DNA of 41,904 nucleotides. Origin: DATKLL01 sp035542475 (GTDB lineage: Bacteria; Desulfobacterota; Syntrophia; Syntrophales; UBA2185). Where the stretch lies: assembly GCA_035542475.1 (NCBI GenBank), contig DATKLL010000071.1:1-41904 (forward strand), written 5' to 3'. Under the pieces are notes generated by a model that did not search any database, was not told the DNA's origin, and was given only the letters and a program-made list of their open reading frames with translations. Positions 16,580 through 24,040 of this stretch are shown one piece after another (within the stretch, counting starts at the first letter, position 1; every line of letters starts with the position of its first letter). Both the position numbers and the translations under genes were made by a program.

Positions 16580-17831
16580 TGGCGCAAAATTCTCCGCACA
16601 TAGTGCATCCTTCTTCTTTTGCGCTTTTGCTCGTCTCAAGAAATTTCTTTGTTTTTTCCGGATCAAGGGAAGTTTTAACCTGACCCTGCCAGTCGAAATC
16701 CCTTCTGTAACGCGCCATCATTTTATCTTTACTGAGAGCGTCCGGGATTTCCTTGGCAATATCGGCAATATGGGCAGCGATCTTTGATGCGATTACGCCT
16801 TCCCGGACATCTTCGAGAGTGGGGAGGCGGAGATGCTCCGATGGTGTCACGTAACAGAGAAAATCCGCCCCGGCTGATCCGGCAATGGCTCCGCCGATGG
16901 CCGAAGTGATGTGATCGTAACCGGGAGCGATATCGGTTGGCAGTGGTCCAAGGACATAGAAGGGTGCGCCGTTGCACAAACTCTTCTGCAGCTGGATATT
17001 GGCTTCTATCTCTTTGATGGGTACATGCCCCGGTCCTTCTATCATGACTTGAACCCCGTAGTCTCTTGCCTGTTTTGCGAGCTCACCAAGAAGAATAAGT
17101 TCCTGGACTTGTCCCCGGTCTGTGGCATCGGCAAGACATCCGGGCCGGAGGCCGTCACCAAGGCTGAGAACCATATCGTAACGCTTGGCAATTTCCAACA
17201 GACGGTTATATTGTTCATACAGGGGATTTTCCTTGTCGTTAAATGACATCCAGTTCCTGAGTATAGATCCGCCTCTGCTGACAATACCTAAAATGCGCCC
17301 TTCTTCCTCTATGCAGGCAACACTTCTTCTTGTTACACCGCAATGAACAGTTATGAAGTCAACTCCATCCTCGCCATTTTCTTCAATAACCCGGAACATA
17401 TCTTCACCGGTCATCTCCATGATGGCCTTTTTTGCCTCAACCATATCAGCAGCGGCCTGGTAAATAGGGACTGTACCGATAGGGAGCGTTGACGCCTTGA
17501 TGATGGCATGTCTGATCTTTCTGATATCTCCACCTGTAGACAGGTCCATGATTGTGTCAGCACCGGCGGCAATAGATATTTTTACTTTTTCGAGCTCCAG
17601 ATTGAGATCCACTCGGTCTTTGGATGTTCCTATATTGGCATTGATTTTTGTTTTTAGTCCCTTGCCTATGGCAAGCGGTGCTATGGTGTTGTGTTTTATA
17701 TTACGAACCACAACGATAGTGCCTTTTTCGATACCGCTGCGAATGAATTCGGGAGGTACCCCCTCCATTTCGGCACTTTTTTTCATTTCTTCGGATATTA
17801 GGCCATTTCGGGCTTGCTCTAACTGTGTCAT
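16539..17831 (-). CDS. thiC: Phosphomethylpyrimidine synthase ThiC (compact form)
   Basis: Radical SAM enzyme that rearranges aminoimidazole ribotide to the hydroxymethylpyrimidine phosphate half of thiamin. 430 residues, lacking the roughly 200-residue N-terminal extension of enterobacterial ThiC. Family motifs are visible: TVHCGVTR, SRGGSILRNWM, SLGDGLRPGC, MIEGPGHVP and GPLPTDIAPGYDHITSAIGG. The C-terminal cluster motif is C-TM-C-GEF-C, spacing CX2CX3C against the CX2CX4C usual for long ThiC. The ribosome site AGGAGA precedes ATG 17831, and a TPP riboswitch lies upstream. The ThiC paralogue BzaF, which makes a cobamide base, is related, but the TPP riboswitch supports a thiamin role. Confidence 0.93.
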   Translation of the reverse strand: MTQLEQARNGLISEEMKKSAEMEGVPPEFIRSGIEKGTIVVVRNIKHNTIAPLAIGKGLKTKINANIGTSKDRVDLNLELEKVKISIAAGADTIMDLSTGGDIRKIRHAIIKASTLPIGTVPIYQAAADMVEAKKAIMEMTGEDMFRVIEENGEDGVDFITVHCGVTRRSVACIEEEGRILGIVSRGGSILRNWMSFNDKENPLYEQYNRLLEIAKRYDMVLSLGDGLRPGCLADATDRGQVQELILLGELAKQARDYGVQVMIEGPGHVPIKEIEANIQLQKSLCNGAPFYVLGPLPTDIAPGYDHITSAIGGAIAGSAGADFLCYVTPSEHLRLPTLEDVREGVIASKIAAHIADIAKEIPDALSKDKMMARYRRDFDWQGQVKTSLDPEKTKKFLETSKSAKEEGCTMCGEFCAIKLGKAVSHKKKS

Positions 17832-17875
17832 TACAAAAATTCTCCTAAAATACTCGGATCATATAAAATTAATAT

Positions 17876-17910
17876 GGGGCATACCCTCTTTACTTTTAAG
17901 GATATGCCCC
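17876..17910 (-). terminator. Expression-platform hairpin between TPP aptamer and thiC
   Basis: On the minus strand GGGGCATA (17910-17903) pairs perfectly with TATGCCCC (17883-17876) around a 19-base loop, followed by an A/T-rich stretch with a four-T run. It lies between the aptamer and the thiC ribosome site, so it is the natural candidate for the ligand-controlled terminator. The uridine tract is poor, so control by attenuation is plausible but not certain. Confidence 0.6.
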
Positions 17911-17919
17911 AAAGAAATG

Positions 17920-18001
17920 CTACAGATTCGATTTCCTCCGCTGGCATTACCCAGATCAGGTTCAAAGGGTATCTTCTCAGCCTGGTCGGCACCCCTGCAA
18001 A
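17920..18001 (-). promoter_or_regulatory. TPP riboswitch (THI element) controlling thiC
   Basis: The minus strand shows the conserved THI-box blocks in order: GGGGTGCC, AGGCTGAGA, ACCCTTTGAACCTGATCTGG and AATGCCAGCGGAGGAAA. A short closing P1 helix forms between TGCAG and CTGTA at the two ends. It binds thiamin pyrophosphate and normally represses thiamin-synthesis genes when TPP is high. It is about 90 bases upstream of the thiC start and reads in the same direction. Confidence 0.95.
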
Positions 18002-18142
18002 GTCTCTATAAAAGATAACTACTTCATTTATTTTATAAAATCAAGTACAAATTCATATCGCGCCTAATTTTACGTTGCCATTCAGTGTAAAGTTTTGTAT
18101 GATCCTCCGCATCTCACGCAGATTCAGGGAAGGGAGACGAGA

Positions 18143-18559
18143 ATGGTGAATAAGGCGTTATTAATAGGAAGACTGGGTGCCGATCCTGAGGTCAGATATA
18201 CACCGGATGGCACAATGGTGACGAATTTCCGGCTGGCAACGGACCTCCAGTGGAAAGACAAGAGCGGCGAAAAGCTCCAGAGGACAGAATGGCACAGGAT
18301 AGTAGCCTATGGAAAATTGGCGGAAATCTGCAGTAATTATCTTTCCAAGGGGAAATTAATATTTATTGAGGGCAGAATTCAAACACGTTCATGGGAAGAC
18401 AAAGATGGTGTTAAGCGCTCCACGACGGAAATTGTTGCTGCAAATATGCAGATGCTGGATTCGAAGGGGCAAATGCGAAGCCCGGATACAACCGGTGATG
18501 ATCAGGCTGCAGTGTCTCCGGGGATCGACCAAGCGCCGGAGGATGATGTTCCTTTTTAG
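18143..18559 (+). CDS. ssb: Single-stranded DNA-binding protein
   Basis: Coats single-stranded DNA in replication, recombination and repair. I start at ATG 18143, giving MVNKALLIGRLGADPEVRYT, the standard SSB N-terminus, with AGGGAG a few bases upstream; the frame open from 18095 adds 16 unlikely residues. The OB fold covers about 1-105 (138 aa total), followed by a flexible linker and the acidic tip EDDVPF that recruits partner proteins. The TAG stop overlaps the tatA stop on the opposite strand (18556-18559), so the two genes converge without any intergenic space. Confidence 0.95.
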   Translation: MVNKALLIGRLGADPEVRYTPDGTMVTNFRLATDLQWKDKSGEKLQRTEWHRIVAYGKLAEICSNYLSKGKLIFIEGRIQTRSWEDKDGVKRSTTEIVAANMQMLDSKGQMRSPDTTGDDQAAVSPGIDQAPEDDVPF

Positions 18560-18759
18560 TCTTGGCCCGGCTTATTTTTATCATCAATCTTTTTAGAATC
18601 GGGTGTTATATTTATCTCATCCGGTTCACGAACCGACTTTTTAAAGTTTCTTATACTCTTTCCAATGGCGCTGCCAATCTCTGGAAGCTTACCGGCACCA
18701 AAGACGATTAAAACGATAACAAGAATTACGATCAATTCAGGCATGCCTATTCCAAACAT
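18556..18759 (-). CDS. tatA: Twin-arginine translocase subunit TatA/TatE
   Basis: Forms the pore-like oligomer for export of folded proteins across the inner membrane. 67 residues: a single transmembrane helix at about 6-22, the FGAGKLPEIG hinge, an amphipathic helix (about 26-42) and a charged tail. The motif FG after the helix and the absence of a longer C-terminal domain favour TatA over TatB. No tatC is in the window. It ends tail-to-tail with ssb, sharing stop-codon bases. Confidence 0.93.
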   Translation of the reverse strand: MFGIGMPELIVILVIVLIVFGAGKLPEIGSAIGKSIRNFKKSVREPDEINITPDSKKIDDKNKPGQD

Positions 18760-18820
18760 GTTTTCTTAACCTCTTTTGTTTTTAAATTAAGTGTCAAATT
18801 ATTTTTATCTAACTCAAGTC

Positions 18821-19750
18821 CTAAGGCAGTTTTAAATGAACAACTTCCCCTCGCTTTCCCAGGTCGCCAAGAGATTTACCTTGGAACGCAATATCAATAC
18901 CGCCGGCATTGCCAACATCGATCAGGAAATGGGATCCAGATTTTTCAATTTTTTCGCCTGGCTGCAGTAAGACTTCGTATGGCGGTTCCTCATCTGCTGT
19001 AATTTTTAACCATGTGAGCTCCTTAGCCTCCATAACTATTTGATACGTTCCGGTGATCTTCCTTTTCTGTTTACTGGTATCCTGAGATGTCTTGCCTTGT
19101 TGAACGGCCGGTTTACTCTCCTTCACGTTGGCAGGCGATTGTGCCTGAGGCGAAGCGGGTAACTTGCCGGCTTTCTCTTGAGTTTTTTGTGCCATATTTG
19201 ACTGATCAGCTGTTTCACTTTTGACTTCTGACTTTATATCATCCGCAGGTTTTAAACTGACTGTCTTCTGTACAGGTTCACCGATTTGATTTTTCAAAAT
19301 ATCGATGTCTGATTTATGGGAAGATAGTGTTAAAGCAACAAGACCGGCAACTATAAGAATAAAAAATCCCCACAAAAATGACTTATAATTCACCCTTACC
19401 GGCTGAGGACTTTTTTCTTTTTCTACTAAATCCTTTTGGGAGGATTTAAGCGTTTCCAGGTATTGTTCATAACGGGATATAATTGGGCTGCTTTCAACTC
19501 CTAAAATTTTTGCGTATATTTTAATGAAGGATTTTGTAAAAATCGGCGGGGGCAGCAGTTGAAATTCACCATTTTCAATGGCTTCAAGATTCGCTATACT
19601 TATGCGGGTGCGTTCAAATATGTCCATTAAAGTGAATCCTTTGGATTCTCTTATAGATTTGAGGTCTGGTTCTGTCGCGTTTAAATCTTTCTGTGACTGT
19701 TCCGGACTCTCCGCATTTTTTAAAGTTTCTGTCATAAAAGATGACTCCAT
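18821..19750 (-). CDS. RodZ-like helix-turn-helix membrane protein
   Basis: Bitopic inner-membrane protein resembling RodZ, which links MreB filaments to the elongation machinery. 309 residues: cytoplasmic helix-turn-helix of the XRE/HTH_25 type at about 28-98 (LKSIRESKGFT...FTKSFIKIYAKILG), transmembrane segment at about 124-142, a Ser/Lys/Gln-rich periplasmic linker (150-230), and a C-terminal DUF4115-like beta domain (about 232-309). The start could be ATG 19750 or ATG 19735; the second has GGAG at a good distance. tatA follows 61 bp downstream. It is divergent from the IMPase gene across a 198-bp region. Confidence 0.82.
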   Translation of the reverse strand: MESSFMTETLKNAESPEQSQKDLNATEPDLKSIRESKGFTLMDIFERTRISIANLEAIENGEFQLLPPPIFTKSFIKIYAKILGVESSPIISRYEQYLETLKSSQKDLVEKEKSPQPVRVNYKSFLWGFFILIVAGLVALTLSSHKSDIDILKNQIGEPVQKTVSLKPADDIKSEVKSETADQSNMAQKTQEKAGKLPASPQAQSPANVKESKPAVQQGKTSQDTSKQKRKITGTYQIVMEAKELTWLKITADEEPPYEVLLQPGEKIEKSGSHFLIDVGNAGGIDIAFQGKSLGDLGKRGEVVHLKLP

Positions 19751-19813
19751 TTAATGGAAACCGGCGAATTATACATTTGAAATAACTACCACCAATTTCA
19801 TAGACATGCAACA

Positions 19814-19829
19814 GAAAGATGCATCTTTC
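19814..19829. promoter_or_regulatory. Perfect 16-bp palindrome in the divergent rodZ-IMPase region
   Basis: GAAAGATGCATCTTTC is its own reverse complement. It lies 64 bp from the rodZ start and 120 bp from the IMPase start, the kind of place a dimeric regulator binds to control both directions. The arms abut with no loop, so a DNA operator is more likely than an RNA hairpin. No regulator gene is obvious next to it. Confidence 0.45.
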
Positions 19830-19948
19830 AAAAGACGGGAAAACTTGATATACATTTCAAGATTCTCAAAAGCTGACTCAAAATTGATCAGTTTAAATCA
19901 AATTCAAAATTTTAATCACGTAATTCATAACAGGCATAAGTTCAGAAT

Positions 19949-20740
19949 ATGGATGATTATAAGAAATTCGCAATATCTGTAGCAAGGGAGGCAGGGAAAT
20001 TTCTTAAGAAAAAGCTTAGTGATAAACACGTTATAGATTATAAAGGTGAGATTAATATTGTCACGGAAGCAGACAGGATGTCAGAAGAATTGATTAAATC
20101 CAGTATTCAACGGAAATATCCCCATCATGACATCCTTGCAGAGGAATCAAAAGATACTGCCACAGGTTCAGAATTTCGCTGGCTTGTAGATCCTCTTGAC
20201 GGAACAACGAATTATGCCCATGGTTATCCCGTTTTCTGCGTATCTATTGCTTTAGAGGAAAAAGGCGAAATCAGTCTCGGCGTCATTTACAATCCTATGC
20301 TGGATGAGATGTTTGTAGCAGAAAAGGGAAGTGGAGCTTTTTTGAATGGTCGAAAGATCTCTGTTTCAAGTACAGCCGATCTTTCAAGGAGTCTGTTGGC
20401 GACCGGATTTCCCTATGATATCAGAGATGATGAGAATAATAATATCAATTATTTCACAGGAATGGCGATAAATGCCCAGGCGATTCGCAGAGCGGGTTCA
20501 GCAGCCCTTGACATGGCTTATGTAGCAATGGGCCGTTTTGACGGCTTTTGGGAATTGAAGTTAATGCCCTGGGATACAGCCGCCGGTCTGCTTCTCATCA
20601 TCGAAGCCGGAGGAATGGTTACGGATCTATTTGGCGGTAATTTTTCCATTAATTCTCCGCATGTTCTGGCCACAAATGGAAAAATACATAACAACATGAT
20701 TGATGTGTTAAAAAAAATTAATCGAAGCAGTAGTCAATAA
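19949..20740 (+). CDS. Inositol monophosphatase family protein (SuhB-like)
   Basis: Mg-dependent, Li-sensitive phosphatase family acting on inositol phosphates or other sugar phosphates in the cytoplasm. 263 residues with the metal-binding EE pair (E65-E66), DPLDGTTN at 81-88 and WDTAAG at 208-213, all catalytic landmarks intact. The real substrate cannot be fixed: homologues act on inositol-1-phosphate, fructose-1,6-bisphosphate or NADP, and E. coli SuhB also assists transcription antitermination. It is followed after 43 bp by the radical SAM gene on the same strand. Confidence 0.9.
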   Translation: MDDYKKFAISVAREAGKFLKKKLSDKHVIDYKGEINIVTEADRMSEELIKSSIQRKYPHHDILAEESKDTATGSEFRWLVDPLDGTTNYAHGYPVFCVSIALEEKGEISLGVIYNPMLDEMFVAEKGSGAFLNGRKISVSSTADLSRSLLATGFPYDIRDDENNNINYFTGMAINAQAIRRAGSAALDMAYVAMGRFDGFWELKLMPWDTAAGLLLIIEAGGMVTDLFGGNFSINSPHVLATNGKIHNNMIDVLKKINRSSSQ

Positions 20741-20783
20741 ATTAGACCTCACGTCTTGAGCTTCTTAAAAGATCAAAAAACAT

Positions 20784-22361
20784 ATGCTTCTTATTTATCC
20801 ACCCCTTGTCAAACCTTGCGAACCGCCTGCAGGACTAGCGAAACTTGCAGGATCGATGAATCATCACAATATTCCGTGTAAGGTTATTGATGCCAATTTG
20901 GGAGGCATCTCAAGCCTCCTAAAAAGAAGCGGTTCAAGAATTAAAGATCTTCTTAGGGAGGAAGGAGAGAGCTGCAAAGAGTCATTTACGGTAAATACAA
21001 GGGATAAGTGGACTACCCGCTCATTTCGCTACCTGGAAAGCAACATTGCCGCCTTAAACAACTGGGAGGCCTACAAGAATATTGATCGCTATAGACGGAC
21101 AGTAATTGACATCAACCGGGTTCTTGCGGTGTCTGCTGCCCATAGCAATGTGCGCATGAGTTTGTCTAATTATGTTGATCGGGATCTTTCCCCGGTCAGA
21201 AGTGCGGATCTGATAAGGGCTTCTGCGACGCCTGAGCTTAATCCCTTCTATGGGTATTTCAAGAAAATGCTTTTCACGGAGCTTGAAAAGGAATCTCCCG
21301 CTGTTGTAGGGTTTTCATTAAACTACCTGAGTCAGGCACTTTGTACATTCGCCATGATCGGCATTTTAAGAAGGGAGCATCCTGGCATTAGGATAGTTTT
21401 AGGTGGCGGACTGGTAACGTCCTGGGTACATCGGTCTGGATGGACAAACCCCTTTAATGGTCTTGTTGATGATTTTGTGACTGGACCGGGTGAAGGTAAG
21501 CTGCTTTCTATATTTGGTGTTCCACATGCGGAAAATAATGTAAGCCCGGACTATAATGGTTTAAGCGTAAACTCTTATCTCGCTCCAGGTACTATTCTGC
21601 CTTATAGTGCATCGAGTGGGTGTTATTGGAACCGATGTTCCTTCTGTCCGGAAAGAGCGGAAGGGAATCCCTATAAACCCGTACCGACCGACTTGGTAAT
21701 AAAAGATCTCTGCAACCTCACAGAAAAAATGAAACCTGTCCTTATCCATCTGCTGGACAATGCCCTCAGCCCTGCACTTTTGAAGACCCTCTCTGAGTCA
21801 TCTTTCGGTGTTCCCTGGTATGGATTTGCCAGGATATCGTCTCACTTGACAGACCTGGATTTCTGCCTAGCCCTGAAAAGATCGGGCTGCGTCATGTTGC
21901 AGGTTGGCTTGGAATCAGGTGATCAAGGTATCCTTGATAATATGCGAAAGGGGTTTGATCTGATGATGGCTTCTTCTGCCTTGAAGACCCTGAAAAAGGT
22001 CGGAATAGCAACCTATGTGTACCTGCTTTTCGGTACCCCCTCAGAGACGATTACAGAGGCGCGTAAAACCCTTGATTTCACAGCCAGGCACAATAACGAG
22101 ATAGATTTTCTAAATCTTGCCATCTTCAATCTTCCCGCTTACAGCCCTGAGGCCAAGGAACTCAAAACCGACCAATTTTATGAGGGAGACCTGTCACTTT
22201 ACAGTAGTTTTTTACATCCAAGAGGATGGGGGAGAAATTTAGTGAGGCAATTCCTTAGTCAGGAATTTAAAAAGCATCCTGCTGTTGTTTCGATAATGAG
22301 AAAATCTCCCTCGATATTCACCTCCAATCATGCCCCCTTTTTTATTATGAATCCACACTAA
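20784..22361 (+). CDS. B12-binding-like radical SAM protein with CX4CX2C cluster motif
   Basis: 525 residues. The N-terminus (LLIYPPLVKPCEPPAGLAKLA, about 2-240) has the layout of a cobalamin-binding Rossmann domain, with VVGFSLNY and RIVLGGGLVTS, but I see no DxHxxG cobalt-ligand motif. The radical SAM core starts near 270 and binds its 4Fe-4S cluster through C280, C285 and C288, a CX4CX2C spacing (GCYWNRCSFC) instead of CX3CX2C. VGLESGDQGILDNMRKG is typical of the Elp3/MiaB-like core. The substrate is unknown. A hairpin terminator follows the stop. It forms a likely two-gene unit with the phosphatase. Confidence 0.85.
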   Translation: MLLIYPPLVKPCEPPAGLAKLAGSMNHHNIPCKVIDANLGGISSLLKRSGSRIKDLLREEGESCKESFTVNTRDKWTTRSFRYLESNIAALNNWEAYKNIDRYRRTVIDINRVLAVSAAHSNVRMSLSNYVDRDLSPVRSADLIRASATPELNPFYGYFKKMLFTELEKESPAVVGFSLNYLSQALCTFAMIGILRREHPGIRIVLGGGLVTSWVHRSGWTNPFNGLVDDFVTGPGEGKLLSIFGVPHAENNVSPDYNGLSVNSYLAPGTILPYSASSGCYWNRCSFCPERAEGNPYKPVPTDLVIKDLCNLTEKMKPVLIHLLDNALSPALLKTLSESSFGVPWYGFARISSHLTDLDFCLALKRSGCVMLQVGLESGDQGILDNMRKGFDLMMASSALKTLKKVGIATYVYLLFGTPSETITEARKTLDFTARHNNEIDFLNLAIFNLPAYSPEAKELKTDQFYEGDLSLYSSFLHPRGWGRNLVRQFLSQEFKKHPAVVSIMRKSPSIFTSNHAPFFIMNPH

Positions 22362-22375
22362 TATTTTTTGTGATT

Positions 22376-22402
22376 GCATGTGATGCGGCATAACATGCCT
22401 TT
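22376..22402 (+). terminator. Intrinsic terminator after the radical SAM gene
   Basis: GCATGT (22376-22381) pairs with ACATGC (22393-22398). After one mismatch ATG pairs with CAT around a three-base loop, giving nine pairs in all, followed by CTTTT. It starts 14 bases after the stop codon at 22361. It separates the radical SAM gene from the cNMP/HTH/ATPase set downstream. Confidence 0.6.
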
Positions 22403-22406
22403 TATA

Positions 22407-22437
22407 TTGATTTATCTGAAACCGTCTATTAAGATTA
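22407..22437 (+). promoter_or_regulatory. Duplicated 31-bp upstream element, copy 1
   Basis: The segment beginning TTGATTTATCTGAAACC and ending ATTAAGATTA matches 23312-23342 at about 24 of 31 positions. It lies 97 bp before the GTG of the cNMP-fold gene; the second copy lies at a similar distance (108 bp) before the GTG of the helix-turn-helix gene. The sequence between element and gene is not conserved, so the element itself is likely under selection or recently duplicated. It could be a regulator site or promoter; no clear -10 box is seen. Confidence 0.5.
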
Positions 22438-22533
22438 TAAATGAAAATTAAAGTACAAAGCTCATATGATTAGCATCCGTTTGTGTGATTGGGAAATTGG
22501 ATAGACCATTTGGTTTTCATAAAAGGGATGATT

Positions 22534-23103
22534 GTGGAAAAGGTTTCTATTGTTAAAAGGCGGAAAAGGGTAGCTTCGGACCCGGGCAGAGATTGCCTTC
22601 CAGGAAATGGCATTCAAGTACTGAAAGAACAAGAAACTAATGATGGGGCATTTTACATAGATGAAATGGATCTAAAACAAGTATATCTTTTAAAAGGCGT
22701 AGAACCGGAAGTAATTATAGGCCTGTTAGATCTTTGCACAATATTGAAACTGGAGCCGCAAGAGGTTCTCATTGTTCCCACACAATCAAATCGAACTGTA
22801 TATTTCCTCCTGGCCGGCCGATTGCGCATTCATCTGGATTCTGTTGACTCCAAACCGATTGTTATGCTCGATCCTGGAGAAAGTGTCGGAGAAATGTCTG
22901 TTGTTGATCACAAGCCGACTTCCGCATTTGTGGTAGCAGATGAGTCATGCGTATTATTAGCCATGGAAGAAGACACGCTCTGGTCTCTGGTTCAGGCATC
23001 ACACGCGGCAGCCCGCAATTTATTATTCACTCTAGTGCAGAGATTACGTCATGCCGACGCCATAATCTCCGATAATATGGTAAGAGGAGTAAAGACGCCC
23101 TGA
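22534..23103 (+). CDS. Cyclic-nucleotide-binding-fold protein with shared N-terminal module
   Basis: About 189 residues from GTG 22534 (AAAAGGG upstream); the open frame could extend to 22489. Residues about 45-170 form a cNMP-binding (CRP-like) beta-roll: YFLLAGRLRIHL, then LDPGESVGEMSVVDHKPTSA at 113-131. The phosphate-binding cassette normally has Arg before (S/T)A; here it is KPTSA, so nucleotide binding may be lost. There is no DNA-binding or enzymatic domain. The N-terminal 35 residues (V-K-x-SIVKRRK ... GxGxQxLxExE) match the next gene's N-terminus, although the rest differs. The function is unknown; linkage to the HTH and ATPase genes suggests a common process. Confidence 0.8.
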   Translation: MEKVSIVKRRKRVASDPGRDCLPGNGIQVLKEQETNDGAFYIDEMDLKQVYLLKGVEPEVIIGLLDLCTILKLEPQEVLIVPTQSNRTVYFLLAGRLRIHLDSVDSKPIVMLDPGESVGEMSVVDHKPTSAFVVADESCVLLAMEEDTLWSLVQASHAAARNLLFTLVQRLRHADAIISDNMVRGVKTP

Positions 23104-23449
23104 AGGTCTGTCGAAGGGGATTTTTACGATCCGCCGTCCTGAAAATATTATTGAATCAGTTATTGTCTTTGCTTCATAAACCCCTTCATCACAAATCGTA
23201 ATGGAATTCCTCCCAATACACTTTCAATCGAGCCATTTGCTTTGTCATATGCTAGTGCTAAATGTTTGTTTTCTGACAAATTATTACTAACTGAAAAGCT
23301 CAAGTTTTGTGTTGATTTATCCGAAATGGTTTATTAGAATTACGCGCTCTTTGTAAGATTGAAATATAAAAAAAGCACATCCATTTATATGAAAAAACAA
23401 TTAGATAAGTAGCTAACTTTATTGTGCTTTTCCCGTGGTAGGAATAATA
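23104..23449. other. 346-bp intergenic region upstream of the HTH gene
   Basis: It contains the second copy of the duplicated upstream element (23312-23342). On the minus strand one frame is open from 23330 to a TAA at 23160 (57 codons) and reads protein-like near its end (IESVLGGIPLRFVMKGFMKQ), but it has no usable start codon; it may be a gene remnant or chance. No terminator was recognised after the cNMP-fold gene. Confidence 0.5.
23312..23342 (+). promoter_or_regulatory. Duplicated 31-bp upstream element, copy 2
   Basis: It begins TTGATTTATCCGAAATGG and ends ATTAGAATTA; partner of 22407-22437. It stands 108 bp before the GTG of the helix-turn-helix gene. Together with the shared N-terminal protein module it indicates that the two genes have related 5' regions and probably common control. 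Confidence 0.5.
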
Positions 23450-23989
23450 GTGAAAAAATTTTCTATAGTTAAAAGAAGGAAGGAAGAAGCTCTGGAGCCT
23501 TTTGATGGGCAAGCTTCCGGAATTGGTACACAAGCCTTACCGGAAAGAGAGTTGTTTGAAGTTCCATCAAATGTGCTTAAAGGAATTCCCAACAATATGG
23601 GAAAAGAAACATATACTGAAATGGATGAAGATATTGACGAGACTATTTCTATCGATTTGACTCCTGATCAATATGAGCTCGTCAAATCAAGCCGCTATGT
23701 TAAATATTTCCTTAATGGTGATTCGAGCGGTGTTTCCTTAGACATGCATAAACGAAGAGACGGGCAGATTATCTTCAATTTTCAGTTCAGGAAAGTAGAA
23801 ACCGTGAAAATGCTTAAGTCAGGTCATGTTTGCCAAATGTTGCAGATCAGTAAAAGCTCACTTATGAATCTCGTCAAATCGAAGAAGATTAAAAGCTATA
23901 AGATTGGCAGACTGAGGCGTTTTCTATTGCAGGATATCCTTGATTATCTTTCGAAAAGCGTGGAGGTTTTTGGAAGTTCCGAGGTTTAA
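23450..23989 (+). CDS. Excisionase-type helix-turn-helix protein with shared N-terminal module
   Basis: About 179 residues from GTG 23450, chosen because it aligns with the GTG start of the preceding gene (V-K-K-F-SIVKRRK versus V-E-K-V-SIVKRRK). The middle (about 65-125) is a small alpha/beta domain of unknown type (ISIDLTPDQYELVKSS...IIFNFQFR). Residues about 130-170 are a MerR/excisionase-like winged HTH (VCQMLQISKSSLMNLVKSKKI...GRLRRFLLQDILDYL), likely to bind DNA. It is followed by the ATPase gene after 51 bp on the same strand, probably one transcript. No integrase or phage gene is nearby, so a role as a classical Xis is unlikely. Confidence 0.8.
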   Translation: MKKFSIVKRRKEEALEPFDGQASGIGTQALPERELFEVPSNVLKGIPNNMGKETYTEMDEDIDETISIDLTPDQYELVKSSRYVKYFLNGDSSGVSLDMHKRRDGQIIFNFQFRKVETVKMLKSGHVCQMLQISKSSLMNLVKSKKIKSYKIGRLRRFLLQDILDYLSKSVEVFGSSEV

Positions 23990-24040
23990 TACTCTTAATA
24001 TTTCGATAGACTCATTGAACCATCGCGGAGGTTAAAATTT

